A stretch of DNA of 64,000 nt, taken from Azospirillum baldaniorum (GTDB lineage Bacteria > Pseudomonadota > Alphaproteobacteria > Azospirillales > Azospirillaceae). This document shows, piece by piece, positions 34,408 through 47,800 of this stretch (position 1 is its first letter; each line of letters opens with the position of its first letter). Below the pieces are notes generated by a model. That model saw only the letters and a list, made by a program, of their open reading frames with translations. It was not told where the DNA came from and ran no database searches. The position numbers were made by a program, and so were the translations under genes. The stretch is from contig NZ_CP022260.1 of NCBI RefSeq assembly GCF_003119195.2, forward strand, positions 341,501-405,500, read 5' to 3'.

Positions 34408-34829
34408 GGTGAAACCTCCTGTGTATGAAACCGGTTGCGGCGGCCTGTGGCCAGCGTCCCCCTAAGGACGCGCCACTCCGCCGAATGTGATAGAAAGCAT
34501 ACCGGTATATTCTCCTGAACGGCTAGTGCCTGAGCAACAGACGATACAAAAAGTTACTTTTTTCGATTGTTGTCTTTGCATTACAATCTTGTGGTTGCAT
34601 ATTTGTGTATGTGCCCGGCCGCAGCCGGATCGTGGGCGATGCGTCCGCTCGGTCGCCGGCGGTGTCGGGTCGTCCGCAGTTATGGCCGCCCCGCACCGGA
34701 GCCGCGCAGAAGTGGACGACTCGAACGGCACCCGCCGCCATGCATGGTTCGCAGCGGCGATTCTTGCGTCGGGTCCGCATCTTCGGCTATTCAGGGCGCA
34801 CGCTTGTGCTACCGGAAGGGGTGTGGCCG
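34408..34829. other. Intergenic region between collar unit and GNAT gene
   Basis: About 420 bases. It holds the motif AAAGCATACCGGTATAT at 34494-34510 and an AT-rich stretch at 34540-34610 that includes TACAAT (a possible -10 for the GNAT gene). The rest is GC-rich without a supported gene. Confidence 0.45.
34494..34510. promoter_or_regulatory. Shared 17-base motif, copy 1
   Basis: AAAGCATACCGGTATAT, with the palindrome ATACCGGTAT at its centre, 87 bases before the collar-protein start and about 320 bases before the GNAT start. 15 of 17 bases match copy 2 before the giant gene. Confidence 0.4.
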
Positions 34830-35399
34830 ATGGCCGTTCTGAATGGGTCGCTGCCGCTGCTCGGCGGGTTGACGGTGCGGTTTCCCCGCCCATCGGACGA
34901 CGACTTCCTGATGGGCCTGTTCATGGACGCGCGCCCCTGGCTGGCCAAGGCGCATCACGACCGCGACTTCATCCGGACGCTCTACGAACAGCAGTACGGC
35001 GCGCGGCGGATGGGGCAGGAGAGCCGGTATCCGGAACACCTGGATTTCGTCGTCGAGAAGACGGGCCAGCCGGTGGGGCGGATCGTCATGGATCTGGGGC
35101 GCTATGACTGGCGCGTGTCGGAGGTGGAGATCCATCGTCTGGCCCGCGGCAAGGGCATCGGCACCGATCTCCTGCGCAGCTTCCAGGGGACCGCGGCGCA
35201 GATGCGCATCCCGATCACCTTGTCGGTGGCCGAGGTGGATACGCGCGTTCATTGGTTCTATCACCGGTTGGGCTTCGATCTTCTGGCGAAGACGTCGCCG
35301 TCCCTTGAGCTGATCTGGCTGCCGCCGGGTCATCCGGGAATTCAGCACTTGCCGCCGCAGATTCTGCCGGCCCAGATGCAGCAGGGCGGCGCGTCCTGA
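34830..35399 (+). CDS. GNAT-family N-acetyltransferase
   Basis: 189 residues from ATG 34830, with GGAAGGGG upstream. The acetyl-CoA loop is IHRLARGKGIGTDLL (RxxGxG type), followed by a strand and HWFYHRLGFDLL near the C-terminus. The acceptor is unknown. It lies between the collar-protein unit and the giant gene, and genes of this kind accompany collar/LEPR loci, so it may modify the collar proteins or the giant protein. Confidence 0.82.
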   Translation: MAVLNGSLPLLGGLTVRFPRPSDDDFLMGLFMDARPWLAKAHHDRDFIRTLYEQQYGARRMGQESRYPEHLDFVVEKTGQPVGRIVMDLGRYDWRVSEVEIHRLARGKGIGTDLLRSFQGTAAQMRIPITLSVAEVDTRVHWFYHRLGFDLLAKTSPSLELIWLPPGHPGIQHLPPQILPAQMQQGGAS

Positions 35400-35561
35400 C
35401 GCTGGTTTCTCGGGGACGCGACCGGGCGTTCCACTTCCTCCGAGGCGGGTACCGGCACGGTCACGGCTTTCCCAACCTGTGACATCGGTGCGCGGTGTTT
35501 CGCACGCAAATGTTTGATCCTGCCACGTCGTGCGCTCGCCAGGGGCAAAATGGAGGCGTGA

Positions 35562-35578
35562 AAAGCATACCAATATAT
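35562..35578. promoter_or_regulatory. Shared 17-base motif, copy 2
   Basis: AAAGCATACCAATATAT, 237 bases upstream of the preferred giant-gene start. It matches copy 1 (34494-34510) at 15 of 17 positions. Confidence 0.4.
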
Positions 35579-35584
35579 GAGTTC

Positions 35585-35641
35585 ATTTCATTCATGAAAT
35601 AGAGAGCGCAGCGCAGAAACAAATGCGTCAAATTATGACGC
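35585..35641. promoter_or_regulatory. Two short inverted repeats in the giant-gene leader
   Basis: ATTTCA-TTCA-TGAAAT at 35585-35600 and GCGTCA-AATTA-TGACGC at 35625-35641, both with perfect six-base arms. They follow the shared motif closely and could be operators or leader hairpins. Confidence 0.35.
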
Positions 35642-35814
35642 TCCGCTCTCCTCGACGATGCGAATCGACGCAAATCGGGCGCCTCTTTTGCTGTCTTTAT
35701 AGACGCATGCGCTGTCAACCACTGCGAAAAGGTGGTACTCTTCCGCAAGCTATTCACTCTTTGGTGACCGCTTTGGACGTAGGGTCGGGCGGTGTCGCGT
35801 ATGGCGGGAGACGG

Positions 35815-38800
35815 ATGATGGCGCGCAAGCGTGGTTCGAACGGCAACGGTGTGACTGGGCGGTCCGGCAAGACGCACAAGCCGTCCTCATCGATGTTCGC
35901 GATGGCTCTCGAACCGCGCTTCATGTTCGACGCCGCGGGCGCCGTCACGGTTGCCGAGGTTCATCATCAACCCGATCAGCCCGCGCCGGGGGACAAGGGC
36001 GCCGCCAAGGCCGCCGACGCTGACAAACTCGTCGATTGGGCCATCAAGGAGTCGACCGTTCCCGCCGCGGCGTCGTCCCCGGCCGCCTCCACTCCATCAC
36101 CCACCGAACCTGCGGCGGTGACGGCGCGGCTCGCCGAAATCCAGGGGGCGGTCCGGTCGGTGGTGTTCGTCGACACCAGCGTGTCCGACTACCAGACGCT
36201 GCTCAAGGACATCGCCCCCGACGCCAAGGTCGTCCTGCTCGACTCCCAGCAGGAGGCGCTCGGCCAGATGGCGAAGGCGCTGTCCGGGATGTCCGGCCTG
36301 GATTCCGTCCAGATCGTCAGCCACGGCAACGAAGGCCATCTCTACATCGCCGGCCGCGCCTATTGGGCGGACGGGCTGGCGAATCGCGCGCAGGATCTCC
36401 AGGCGATCGGCGCCGCGCTGAAGCCCGGCGGCGACATTCTTTTCTACGCCTGCAACGTCGGCGCCGGACAGGCGGGACAGGAGTTCGTTCAGACGATCCA
36501 TCGGCTCACCGGGGCCGACGTGGCGGTGTCCAGCGACGAGACCGGCAACGCCGCCGGCCAGAACTGGACGCTGGAGGTGCAAAGCGGGGCCATCGAGGCG
36601 GCGATTCCCTTCGCACGCGCGTCCATGCAGACCTTTAGCGGTCGGCTGGGAACCGTCGTCGTCACCTCGGCGACCGGAACGGCGGCGGGATCGTTGAACC
36701 ACGCGATCGTGAACGCGGCTGACGGGGACGTGATCGAGTTCGACTCGGCGCTAACGTCCAGCAAGATTTCCCTGGGCGTCACGACAACCATCCTGACGGC
36801 GGCGACTCAGAACTTCACGATCAACGGCGACGTGAACGGCGACGGTATCGCCGACATCACGATTTCCGGCGACAACGGCGACAGCACGACCACATCGGCG
36901 GACTACCGGGGCATCGTCTTCAATGCGTCCGGCAAGACGCTGACGGTCAAGAATGTGATCATGGAGCGCTTTTATTCGGCAAACGCCGTGCAGGGCGCCT
37001 TGACGGTGCAACTCGGGTCGCTCGAAGTGGATGGCGTCACCTTCAGGGACAATCTGAACAACCCCATCGCCACGTACGCCACGACGACATCCCTGACGAT
37101 CAGGAACTCGGTTTTTCGTGACAACGTCGCTGTGGTGAGCGCTGCGGCGGGCTTCGCGGTCGTTAAATCGCAGGTGACCGGAACGCTGACGATCGAGAAC
37201 AGTCTGTTTGCGGACAACAACTATGTCATGAACATGGGCTCGGCTTCGGTTCTCTTTCCAGGCTCCACCATTGTGCAATACAACAACAGCAACACGGCTG
37301 CCTTCACGGTAAACATACGCAACGTCACTATTGTTAACAACAGCTACATCAACAATGATGCCGGCGCCGCCAGTGTCAAGACGGCGGGCATCGGCGTCTA
37401 TTCCGGTGGACCGGCGGGCGCGGCGACGCTGAATGTTTACAACACGATCATTGCGGGGAACTCCGGCAACCTTGCCGGGACGAGTTTTGCCGATCCGAAC
37501 GCCATCATTTACAACTCTAGCGGCGTAAACTTCAATCAAAGCAACAATTATCAGGGCGCCATAACCGGCAACGCGACCTTCGTCGACTCCACCAACGCCA
37601 CTAAGAGCCTGCGCGATTATCGTCCGGCCTCGATCGCGACGACCTTCATCAACGCCGGCGACAGCAGCAACGCGAACCGCTACGGCGGTAGCTACGACAT
37701 CCGCGGCATCGACCGCATCCGTGACGGTGCCCTCGACCTCGGCGCCTACGAGGTGCATTGGAACGCGGGCGAGCCGTCCGTCGATCTGAACGGCGCGGGC
37801 GCGGGCACCGGGGAGTCCGTCAACACCTCCACCCCCGCCTCCGGTGTGCTGATCGCTCCCAACGCCGTTCTGACCCAGACGGACAGCGACACCCGCCTGC
37901 TCGGCGCCACCATCGCCCTGTCCGGCACGTCGGACGGCGCGGCGGAAGTGCTGAGCATGCTGGCGGCCTCCGTGGCGACGGCCAAGACCTACGGCATCAG
38001 CGTCACCGGCAACGACACGTCGACGATCACCCTGCGGGGCGCGGCCAGCGTGGCGGGCTATCAGGCGGTGATCCAACTCATCCAGTACAAGAACACCGCC
38101 GGCAGCGCCACGGCGGGCACCCGCACCGCGACGGTCACCGTCAACGACGGCGAAACGACCAGCACCGCGCGGACCAGTTCCATCACCCTTGGGGGGGGCT
38201 CCCCCTCCAACGGGGCGCCGGTGAACAGTGCGGTTCCCACGGTGACGGGGACGGCGACGGTTGGCAACGCGCTGAGCGGGGCGACGGGGACCTGGAGCGA
38301 TCCCGACGGCGACCCGCTGAGCTACAGCTATCAGTGGTACCGGGCGGACGACAGCAACGGGACCAACGCCGCTTCGATCGCCGGGGCGACGAGCGCCAAC
38401 TACACGCTGACCACGTCGGACGCGCACAAGTACCTGCGGGTGGCGGTGATCGCCAACGACGGCAACTCCAACACGACGACCGCCTATTCCACCTACACCG
38501 AGATCACCAACAGCCTGCCGGTGAACAGCGCGGTGCCCAGCGTGAGCGGCACGGCGACGGTGGGCAGTGCGCTGTCGACGACCAACGGCATCTGGAGCGA
38601 CGCGGACGGCGACAACCGGACCTACACCTATCAGTGGTACCGGGCCGACGACAGCAACGGGACCAACGCCACCTCGATCAGCGGGGCGACGAACTCCAGC
38701 TACACGCTGGCGGCCGGCGACCTGAGCAAGTATGTGCGGGTGGTGGTGACGGCCAACGACGGGAAGGGGGGCACGCAGACGGCGACCTCGACCTATTCGT

Positions 38801-41800
38801 CGCAGGTGGCGGCGGCGGGCAACGGGGCGCCGGTGAACAGTGCGGTTCCCACGGTGACGGGGACGGCGACGGTTGGCAACGCGCTGAGCGGGGCGACGGG
38901 GACCTGGAGCGATCCCGACGGCGACCCGCTGAGCTACAGCTATCAGTGGTACCGGGCGGACGACAGCAACGGGACCAACGCCGCTTCGATCGCCGGGGCG
39001 ACGAGCGCCAACTACACGCTGACCACGTCGGACGCGCACAAGTACCTGCGGGTGGCGGTGATCGCCAACGACGGCAACTCCAACACGACGACCGCCTATT
39101 CCACCTACACCGAGATCACCAACAGCCTGCCGGTGAACAGCGCGGTGCCCAGCGTGAGCGGCACGGCGACGGTGGGCAACGCGCTGTCGACGACCAACGG
39201 CATCTGGAGCGACGCGGACGGCGACAACCGGACCTACACCTATCAGTGGTACCGGGCCGACGACAGCAACGGGACCAACGCCACCTCGATCAGCGGGGCG
39301 ACGAACTCCAGCTACACGCTGGCGGCCGGCGACCTGAACAAGTATGTGCGGGTGGTGGTGACGGCCAACGACGGGAAGGGGGGCACGCAGACGGCGACCT
39401 CGACCTATTCGTCGCAGGTGGCGGCGGCGGGCAACGGGGCGCCGGTGAACAGTGCGGTTCCCACGGTGGCGGGGACGGCGACGGTTGGCAACGCGCTGAG
39501 CGGGGCGACGGGGACCTGGAGCGATCCCGACGGCGACCCGCTGAGCTACAGCTATCAGTGGTACCGGGCGGACGACAGCAACGGCACCAACGCCGCTTCG
39601 ATCGCCGGGGCGACGAGCGCCAACTACACGCTGACCACGTCGGACGCGCACAAGTACCTGCGGGTGGCGGTGATCGCCAACGACGGCAACTCCAACACGA
39701 CGACCGCCTATTCCACTTACACCGAGATCACCAACAGCCTGCCGGTGAACAGCGCGGTGCCCAGCGTGAGCGGCACGGCGACGGTGGGCAACGCGCTGTC
39801 GACGACCAACGGCATCTGGAGCGACGCGGACGGCGACAACCGGACCTACACCTATCAGTGGTACCGGGCGGACGACAGCAACGGGACCAACGGCGCCTCG
39901 ATCAGCGGGGCGACGAACTCCAGCTACACGCTGGCGGCCGGCGACCTGAGCAAGTATGTGCGGGTGGTGGTGACGGCCAACGACGGGAAGGGGGGCACGC
40001 AGACGGCGACCTCGACCTATTCGTCGCAGGTGGCGGCGGCGGGCAACGGGGCGCCGGTGAACAGTGCGGTTCCCACGGTGGCGGGGACGGCGACGGTTGG
40101 CAACGCGCTGAGCGGGGCGACGGGGACCTGGAGCGATCCCGACGGCGACCCGCTGAGCTACAGCTATCAATGGTACCGGGCCGACGATCCCAACGGCACC
40201 AACGCCGCTTCGATCGCCGGGGCGACGAGCGCCAACTACACGCTGACCACGTCGGACGCGCACAAGTACCTGCGGGTGGCGGTGATCGCCAACGACGGCA
40301 ACTCCAACACGACGACCGCCTATTCCACCTACACCGAGATCCTCAACAGCGCGCCGGTGAACAGCGCGGTGCCCAGCGTGAGCGGCACGGCGACGGTGGG
40401 CAACGCGCTGTCGACGACGAACGGCACCTGGAGCGATCCGGACGGCGACGGCCGGAGCTTCAGCTACCAATGGTACCGGGCGGACGACAGCAACGGCACC
40501 AACGGCGCCTCGATCAGCGGAGCGACGAGTTCGAACTACACGTTGACCACCTCCGACGCCCATAAGTACCTGCGGGTGGTGGTGACGGCCAACGACGGCA
40601 AGGGCGGCACGCAGACGGCGAGCTCGGGCTACACGGCGATCCTCAACAGCGCGCCGGTGAACAGCGCGGTGCCGAACGTGACGGGCACGGCGACGGTGGG
40701 CAACGCGCTGTCGACGACGAACGGCACCTGGAGCGATCCGGACGGCGACGGCCGGAGCTTCACCTACCAGTGGTACCGGGCCGACGATCCCAACGGCACC
40801 AACGCCGCCTCGATCAGCGGGGCGACGAGTTCGAACTACACGCTGACCACCTCGGACGCGCACAAGTACCTGCGCGTCGTGGTGACCGCCGACGACGGCA
40901 AGGGCGGCACGCAGACGGCGAGCTCGGGCTACACGGCGATCCTCAACAGCGCGCCGGTGAACAGCGCGGTGCCGAACGTGACGGGCACGGCGACGGTGGG
41001 CAACGCGCTGTCGACGACGAACGGCACCTGGAGCGATCCGGACGGCGACGGCCGGAGCTTCAGCTACCAATGGTACCGGGCGGACGACAGCAACGGCACC
41101 AACGGCGCCTCGATCAGCGGAGCGACGAGTTCGAACTACACGTTGACCACCTCCGACGCCCATAAGTACCTGCGGGTGGTGGTGACGGCCAACGACGGCA
41201 AGGGCGGTACGCAGACGGCGAGCTCGGGCTACACGGCGATCCTCAACAGCGCGCCGGTGAACAGCGCGGTGCCGAACGTGACGGGCACGGCGACGGTGGG
41301 CAACGCGCTGTCGACGACGAACGGCACCTGGAGCGATCCGGACGGCGACGGCCGGAGCTTCAGCTACCAATGGTACCGGGCGGACGACAGCAACGGCACC
41401 AACGGCGCCTCGATCAGCGGAGCGACGAGTTCGAACTACACGTTGACCACCTCCGACGCCCATAAGTACCTGCGGGTGGTGGTGACGGCCAACGACGGCA
41501 AGGGCGGCACGCAGACGGCGAGCTCGGGCTACACGGCGATCCTCAACAGCGCGCCGGTGAACAGCGCGGTGCCGAACGTGACGGGCACGGCGACGGTGGG
41601 CAACGCGCTGTCGACGACGAACGGCACCTGGAGCGATCCGGACGGCGACGGCCGGAGCTTCACCTACCAGTGGTACCGGGCCGACGATCCCAACGGCACC
41701 AACGCCGCCTCGATCAGCGGGGCGACGAGTTCGAACTACACGCTGACCACCTCGGACGCGCACAAGTACCTGCGCGTCGTGGTGACCGCCGACGACGGCA

Positions 41801-44800
41801 AGGGCGGCACGCAGACGGCGAGCTCGGGCTACACGGCGATCCTCAACAGCGCGCCGGTGAACAGCGCGGTGCCGAACGTGACGGGCACGGCGACGGTGGG
41901 CAACGCGCTGTCGACGACGAACGGCACCTGGAGCGATCCGGACGGCGACGGCCGGAGCTTCAGCTACCAATGGTACCGGGCGGACGACAGCAACGGCACC
42001 AACGGCGCCTCGATCAGCGGAGCGACGAGTTCGAACTACACGTTGACCACCTCCGACGCCCATAAGTACCTGCGGGTGGTGGTGACGGCCAACGACGGCA
42101 AGGGCGGCACGCAGACGGCGAGCTCGGGCTACACGGCGATCCTCAACAGCGCGCCGGTGAACAGCGCGGTGCCGAACGTGACGGGCACGGCGACGGTGGG
42201 CAACGCGCTGTCGACGACGAACGGCACCTGGAGCGATCCGGACGGCGACGGCCGGAGCTTCAGCTACCAATGGTACCGGGCGGACGACAGCAACGGCACC
42301 AACGGCGCCTCGATCAGCGGAGCGACGAGTTCGAACTACACGTTGACCACCTCCGACGCCCATAAGTACCTGCGGGTGGTGGTGACGGCCAACGACGGCA
42401 AGGGCGGCACGCAGACGGCGAGCTCGGGCTACACGGCGATCCTCAACAGCGCGCCGGTGAACAGCGCGGTGCCGAACGTGACGGGCACGGCGACGGTGGG
42501 CAACGCGCTGTCGACGACGAACGGCACCTGGAGCGATCCGGACGGCGACGGCCGGAGCTTCACCTACCAGTGGTACCGGGCCGACGATCCCAACGGCACC
42601 AACGCCGCCTCGATCAGCGGGGCGACGAGTTCGAACTACACGCTGACCACCTCGGACGCGCACAAGTACCTGCGCGTCGTGGTGACCGCCGACGACGGCA
42701 AGGGCGGCACGCAGACGGCGAGCTCGGGCTACACGGCGATCCTCAACAGCGCGCCGGTGAACAGCGCGGTGCCGAACGTGACGGGCACGGCGACGGTGGG
42801 CAACGCGCTGTCGACGACGAACGGCACCTGGAGCGATCCGGACGGCGACGGCCGGAGCTTCAGCTACCAATGGTACCGGGCGGACGACAGCAACGGCACC
42901 AACGGCGCCTCGATCAGCGGAGCGACGAGTTCGAACTACACGTTGACCACCTCCGACGCCCATAAGTACCTGCGGGTGGTGGTGACGGCCAACGACGGCA
43001 AGGGCGGCACGCAGACGGCGAGCTCGGGCTACACGGCGATCCTCAACAGCGCGCCGGTGAACAGCGCGGTGCCGAACGTGACGGGCACGGCGACGGTGGG
43101 CAACGCGCTGTCGACGACGAACGGCACCTGGAGCGATCCGGACGGCGACGGCCGGAGCTTCACCTACCAGTGGTACCGGGCCGACGATCCCAACGGCACC
43201 AACGCCGCCTCGATCAGCGGGGCGACGAGTTCGAACTACACGCTGACCACGTCGGACGCGCACAAGTACCTGCGCGTCGTGGTGACCGCCGACGACGGCA
43301 AGGGCGGCACGCAGACGGCCACCTCGGGCTACACGGCGATCCTCAACAGCGCGCCGGTGAACAGCGCGGTGCCTAGCGTGAGCGGCACGGCGACGGTGGG
43401 CAACGCTCTCAGCACGACGAACGGCACCTGGAGCGATCCGGACGGCGACGGCCGGAGCTTCACCTACCAGTGGTACCGGGCCGACGATCCCAACGGCACC
43501 AACGCCGCCTCGATCAGCGGGGCGACGGGCTCCAGCTACACGCTGACCACCTCGGACGCGCACAAGTACCTGCGCGTCGTGGTGACCGCCGACGACGGCA
43601 AGGGCGGCACGCAGACGGCCACCTCGACCTACACGGCGATCCTCAACAGCGCGCCGGTGCTGAGCACGGACGCGCGCAGCCTGACCGCCATCAACGAAGA
43701 CGCCACAGGCAACAACGGCGACACCGTGGCGACCATCCTGGCCTCTGCCGGCACGGCCACCGATGTTGACGGCAACGCGCTGGGCATTGCGATCACCGCG
43801 ATCGACAGCAGCAACGGCACATGGCAGTACAAGACCGGGGCGGGGACCTGGACCACCATCTCCGGGGTCTCGAGTGCGTCGGCCCTGTTGCTCGCCGGCA
43901 CCGACCGTGTGCGCTTCGTCCCGAACGCCGACTACAACGGATCGGTCGTCAACGGCATCACCTTCAAGGCGTGGGATCAGACCTCCGGCACGGCTGGCAC
44001 GACGGTCGGCAATGACACCACCGCGAACGGAGGGCTGGGCGCCGGCGGCCAGTTCAGCGCCGCCAGCGCGACGGCGGACATCGCCGTGACCGCGGTCAAT
44101 GACGCTCCGGTGCTGACCGACGCCGCCCTCACCCTGCCCAGCGTCGCCCAGGCCGCGGGTGCGCCCAGCGGTGCCGTCGGCGCTGCCGTCTCGTCCCTGG
44201 TGGCGCTCGGCACCAACGTGTCCGACGTGGACAGCGGCGCCGTCACCGGCATCGCGCTGGTCGGCGTCGACACCTCGGAAGGGGGCACCTGGTACTACAG
44301 CACCGACGGCGGCACCAGCTGGACCGCGGTCGGCACGGTGAACGACAGCGGAAACGCGCTGCTGCTGCGCACCACGGACCGGCTCTACTACCAGCCGACG
44401 GGGGCCAACGCCGGCATCCTCAGCGCCGCGATCACCTTCCGTGCCTGGGATCAGACCAGCGGCACCGCGGGGACCAAGGTGGCGACCGCGGGCGGCGGCG
44501 GGATTTCCGCCTTCTCCGCGGCAACGGACACCGCCAGCCTCTCGATCACCCCGGCTGTCCTGGGGAGTGCCGTGTCCCTCGCGCCCGCGTCGGACACAGG
44601 CAACAGCAACACGGACAACATCACCAAGGCGAGCAGCGTCACCTTCAACGGCAGCGGCGCCAACGCCAACGCCAACACGACGGTGCGGCTCTACGCCAAC
44701 GGCTCACTCGTGGCGACGACCACGGCCGACGCGTCGGGCGCCTACAGCTTCGCCGACGTGGATGTGTCCAGCCTCACCGGTGCGGTCGACTTCACCGTCC

Positions 44801-47800
44801 GTCAGGTCATCGCCGGTATGGAGAGCGCCGACTCCGCTGTCCGGACCGTCACCTTCGACCGCACGGCGCCAACGGTCGCGATCACCACGGTGACGGGCGA
44901 CAATGTGCTGAACGCGGCGGAAAGCGCCGTGGCCCAGACGGTGGCCGGAACCACCACGGGGGTCGAGGACGGCCAGACGGTCACGGTGACGCTGAACGGC
45001 AAGACCTACAGCGCGACGGTGACCAACAACGCCTGGAGCCTGTCCATTCCCCCCGCCGATCTGCAGGGGCTGACGGATGGGGGCCATTATACCATCACGG
45101 CCGACCTGACGGATGTGGCGGGCAACGCGGCGGTCCAGGCGACGCGCGGCGTCTCGGTCGACCGCACCCCGCCGACCCTCGCCATCGCCACGGTGGCGGG
45201 CGACAACGTGCTGAACGCCGCGGACAGCGCGGTGGGACAGACGGTGTCGGGCGTCACCAACGGTGTCGAGGACGGCCAGACGATCACGGTGACGCTGAAC
45301 GGCAAGACCTACAGCACGACGGTGACCAACAACCGCTGGAGCCTGACGGTCCCCTCCACCGACCTGCTGGAACTGACCGACGGCACCAGCTACACCGTCA
45401 CCGCCAGCCTCACCGACGCGGCGGGCAATCCCACCCAGGCGACCCGGAACGTGTCGGTGGACCGCACGCCGCCGTCGGTGGTCAGCGTCACGCCTCCCCC
45501 GGCGCGGACGTATCTGCCGGGCGAGACGGTCAGCTTCTTCGTGCAGCTCAGCGAAGCGTCCATCATCAACGGCGGCAATCCGGTTCTGGAACTGGCGGTT
45601 GGAAGCGAGATCCGGAACGCCGTCTACAACGCGGCGGGCAGCACCGGCACGTTGCTGCGGTTCGACTATGTCGTCCCGGTCGGCGACCGCGCGCCGCAGG
45701 GCATCGCGGTCCTGGGGCTGGCGCTGAACGGCTCGATCGTGACGGACGCGGCCCAGGGACCGCTGGTGACGACCCTGAAGGGCGTCGGCGACACCAGCCA
45801 GGTGCGCATCGACACACCGATCCCGGCGAAGCCGGTGGGAACGGCGCTGAGTGGCTTGTCCGACTCCGGCGTGTCGGCGACGGACCGGCTGACCAACGTG
45901 ACGAGGCCGACGCTGTCCGGCACCGCGGAGGCGAACGCCACCGTGACCGTGCTGGTGGACGGCAAGGCGGTGGGGACCACCGTGGCCGACGAGAACGGCT
46001 TCTGGGTCCATCGCCTCCAGACGGCGCTGACCGACGGGACGCACAGCATCACGACCACGGCCACCAACCGGTTCGGCATCGTCAGCGATCCGTCCGACGC
46101 GTTGGCCGTGGTGATCGACACCGCGGTGCCGGTGGCGCCGGCACCGTCGGTGACCAGCGCCACCGTCGCCGGTGCGGCGGGAGGCGAGCGGATCTCCGGG
46201 ATCGCCATGCCGTCCCTCGCCGGGACGACGGAGGCCGGCAGCACGGTGAATGTGCTGGTCGATGGCAAGGTCGCCGGAACGGCGGTCGCCGACGCCAACG
46301 GCGCCTGGACCTTCCAGTTCACGGCGGCGCTGGCCGACGGCACCCACAGCGTCCAGGTGCAGGCCACCGACAGGGCCGGCAACGTCAGCAGCCTGTCGGC
46401 GGTTACCACCCTGACCATCGACACCACGCCGCCGCTCGCCCCGACGGTGACGCTGAACACCACCGCCGGCAACACGCCGGTCGTGCAGGGCACCGCCGAG
46501 GCGAACAGTCTGGTCACCGTGACGATCAATGGGCAAACCGTCGGCACGGCGCGCGCCAGTGCGTCCGGCGCTTGGCAATTGGCCCTGGCCGCTGACCTGA
46601 GCGTCGGCAGCTATGTGATCGCGGCAAAGGCGAGCGATGCCGTGGGCAACACCGGCAACGCCGGCACGACCACCTACTCGGTGGCTCCGCCGCCCCCGCC
46701 GCCGGCCGTGATGGCGGCGGCCTCCACAGGGAACACGACGACGGTGGCGTCCTCGTCCAACTCGGCGGTCGCGACGGCCACCGGGATCGGGACAACGCAG
46801 ACGACCGGGCCGACGCTGGGCACAGCGCCGACCTTGCCCGGCCTGCAAACGAGCAGCGACGCGGGTCGTGTCATCACCAGCTCGTCGATCGGCAACGGGA
46901 GCGGCGCGGGCAACGGGAACAGCAGCACGGATGCCGGGCGCTCGATCACCATCGGCAACATCGGCAACTCGACCAGCAGCGACGCCGGGCGCTCGATCAC
47001 GATCTCCGCCATGGGCGGCGTGCCGTCCGGCGGCGGCACGGCCAGCTCGTCGAGCGGGGTTCTGGGCGGCGGTACCGGCGGGTCCAGTGGCTCCGGGTTG
47101 AGCGGCGTCGTCAGCGGCGGCAACGGTCTGGGCAACGGCGGCCTTGGTGGGGGTGGTCTCGGTGGCGGGGTCGGCGGCGGTTCCGGCTTGGGCGGCTCCG
47201 CTTCGGGCGGAATCGGCGCCGGGTTGGGTGCCGCAGGTGCCGGAGCCGGTATTGGTATCGGTGGCGGTCCAGGCGCTGGCCTCGGCGCCGGAGGACCAGC
47301 GATGGGCGGACCGGCGACGGGTGGGCAGGCCACCGGTGGACCGACGACAGGCGCCGGAGCGGGCAATGGCGGCCTGAATGGTGGCGTTAGCGGCCCGGTC
47401 GGCGCGCCCGGCACGGCGTCCGGTGGCACGCCGGGAGGCACGGCCCCTGGAGGCGCCGGCACCGCCGGCGGCGGGCTTGGTGGCGCACCGGGCAACCGGC
47501 CCGGCGGCGCGACGGGGCCCGGTTCGACGATCGAGAACGCACCGACCAACCGGCCGGCTGGCCAGGGGGGAGCGCAGGGCCGGTCCCCGGGGCAGGGGCA
47601 GCCGCCGGCCGGAGACGCGCCGGCGGGTGGCGATCCGAGCAACGCTCCGGCCGCTCCGGACGGCCCGGGGCAGGCCCCCGGCCCGCGCGCCGACCTCGAC
47701 GGGGCATCGCCGGCCCGGCCGACCTTCTCCCGCCAGGTGGCTCAAATCCATGGCGCCGCCGACGCCCAGACCGCGGCACTGCTCGCCGCACTCACCTCGC

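Larger units (their letters stand above)
35400..35814. other. Leader region of the giant gene
   Basis: About 415 bases without a supported gene. It contains the second copy of the shared motif and two short inverted repeats. An open frame continues upstream of 35815 to 35623, but its predicted residues are Arg/Cys-rich and unlike an export leader. Confidence 0.5.

Noticed and set aside
37758..40565. Plus-strand open frame of 935 codons in another frame within the giant gene
   Set aside because: Gln/Arg/Gly-rich translation of the same repeats, no family likeness and no ribosome site.
36751..43563. Minus-strand open frame of 2,270 codons opposite the giant gene
   Set aside because: It exists because the 300-base repeats keep all frames open together; the product is an Arg/His/Val-rich repeat with no domain, and the plus strand has clear Ig-like domains.
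38218..43653. CRISPR array
   Set aside because: Units are 300 or 312 bases, contiguous, in frame and without unique spacers; no cas genes.
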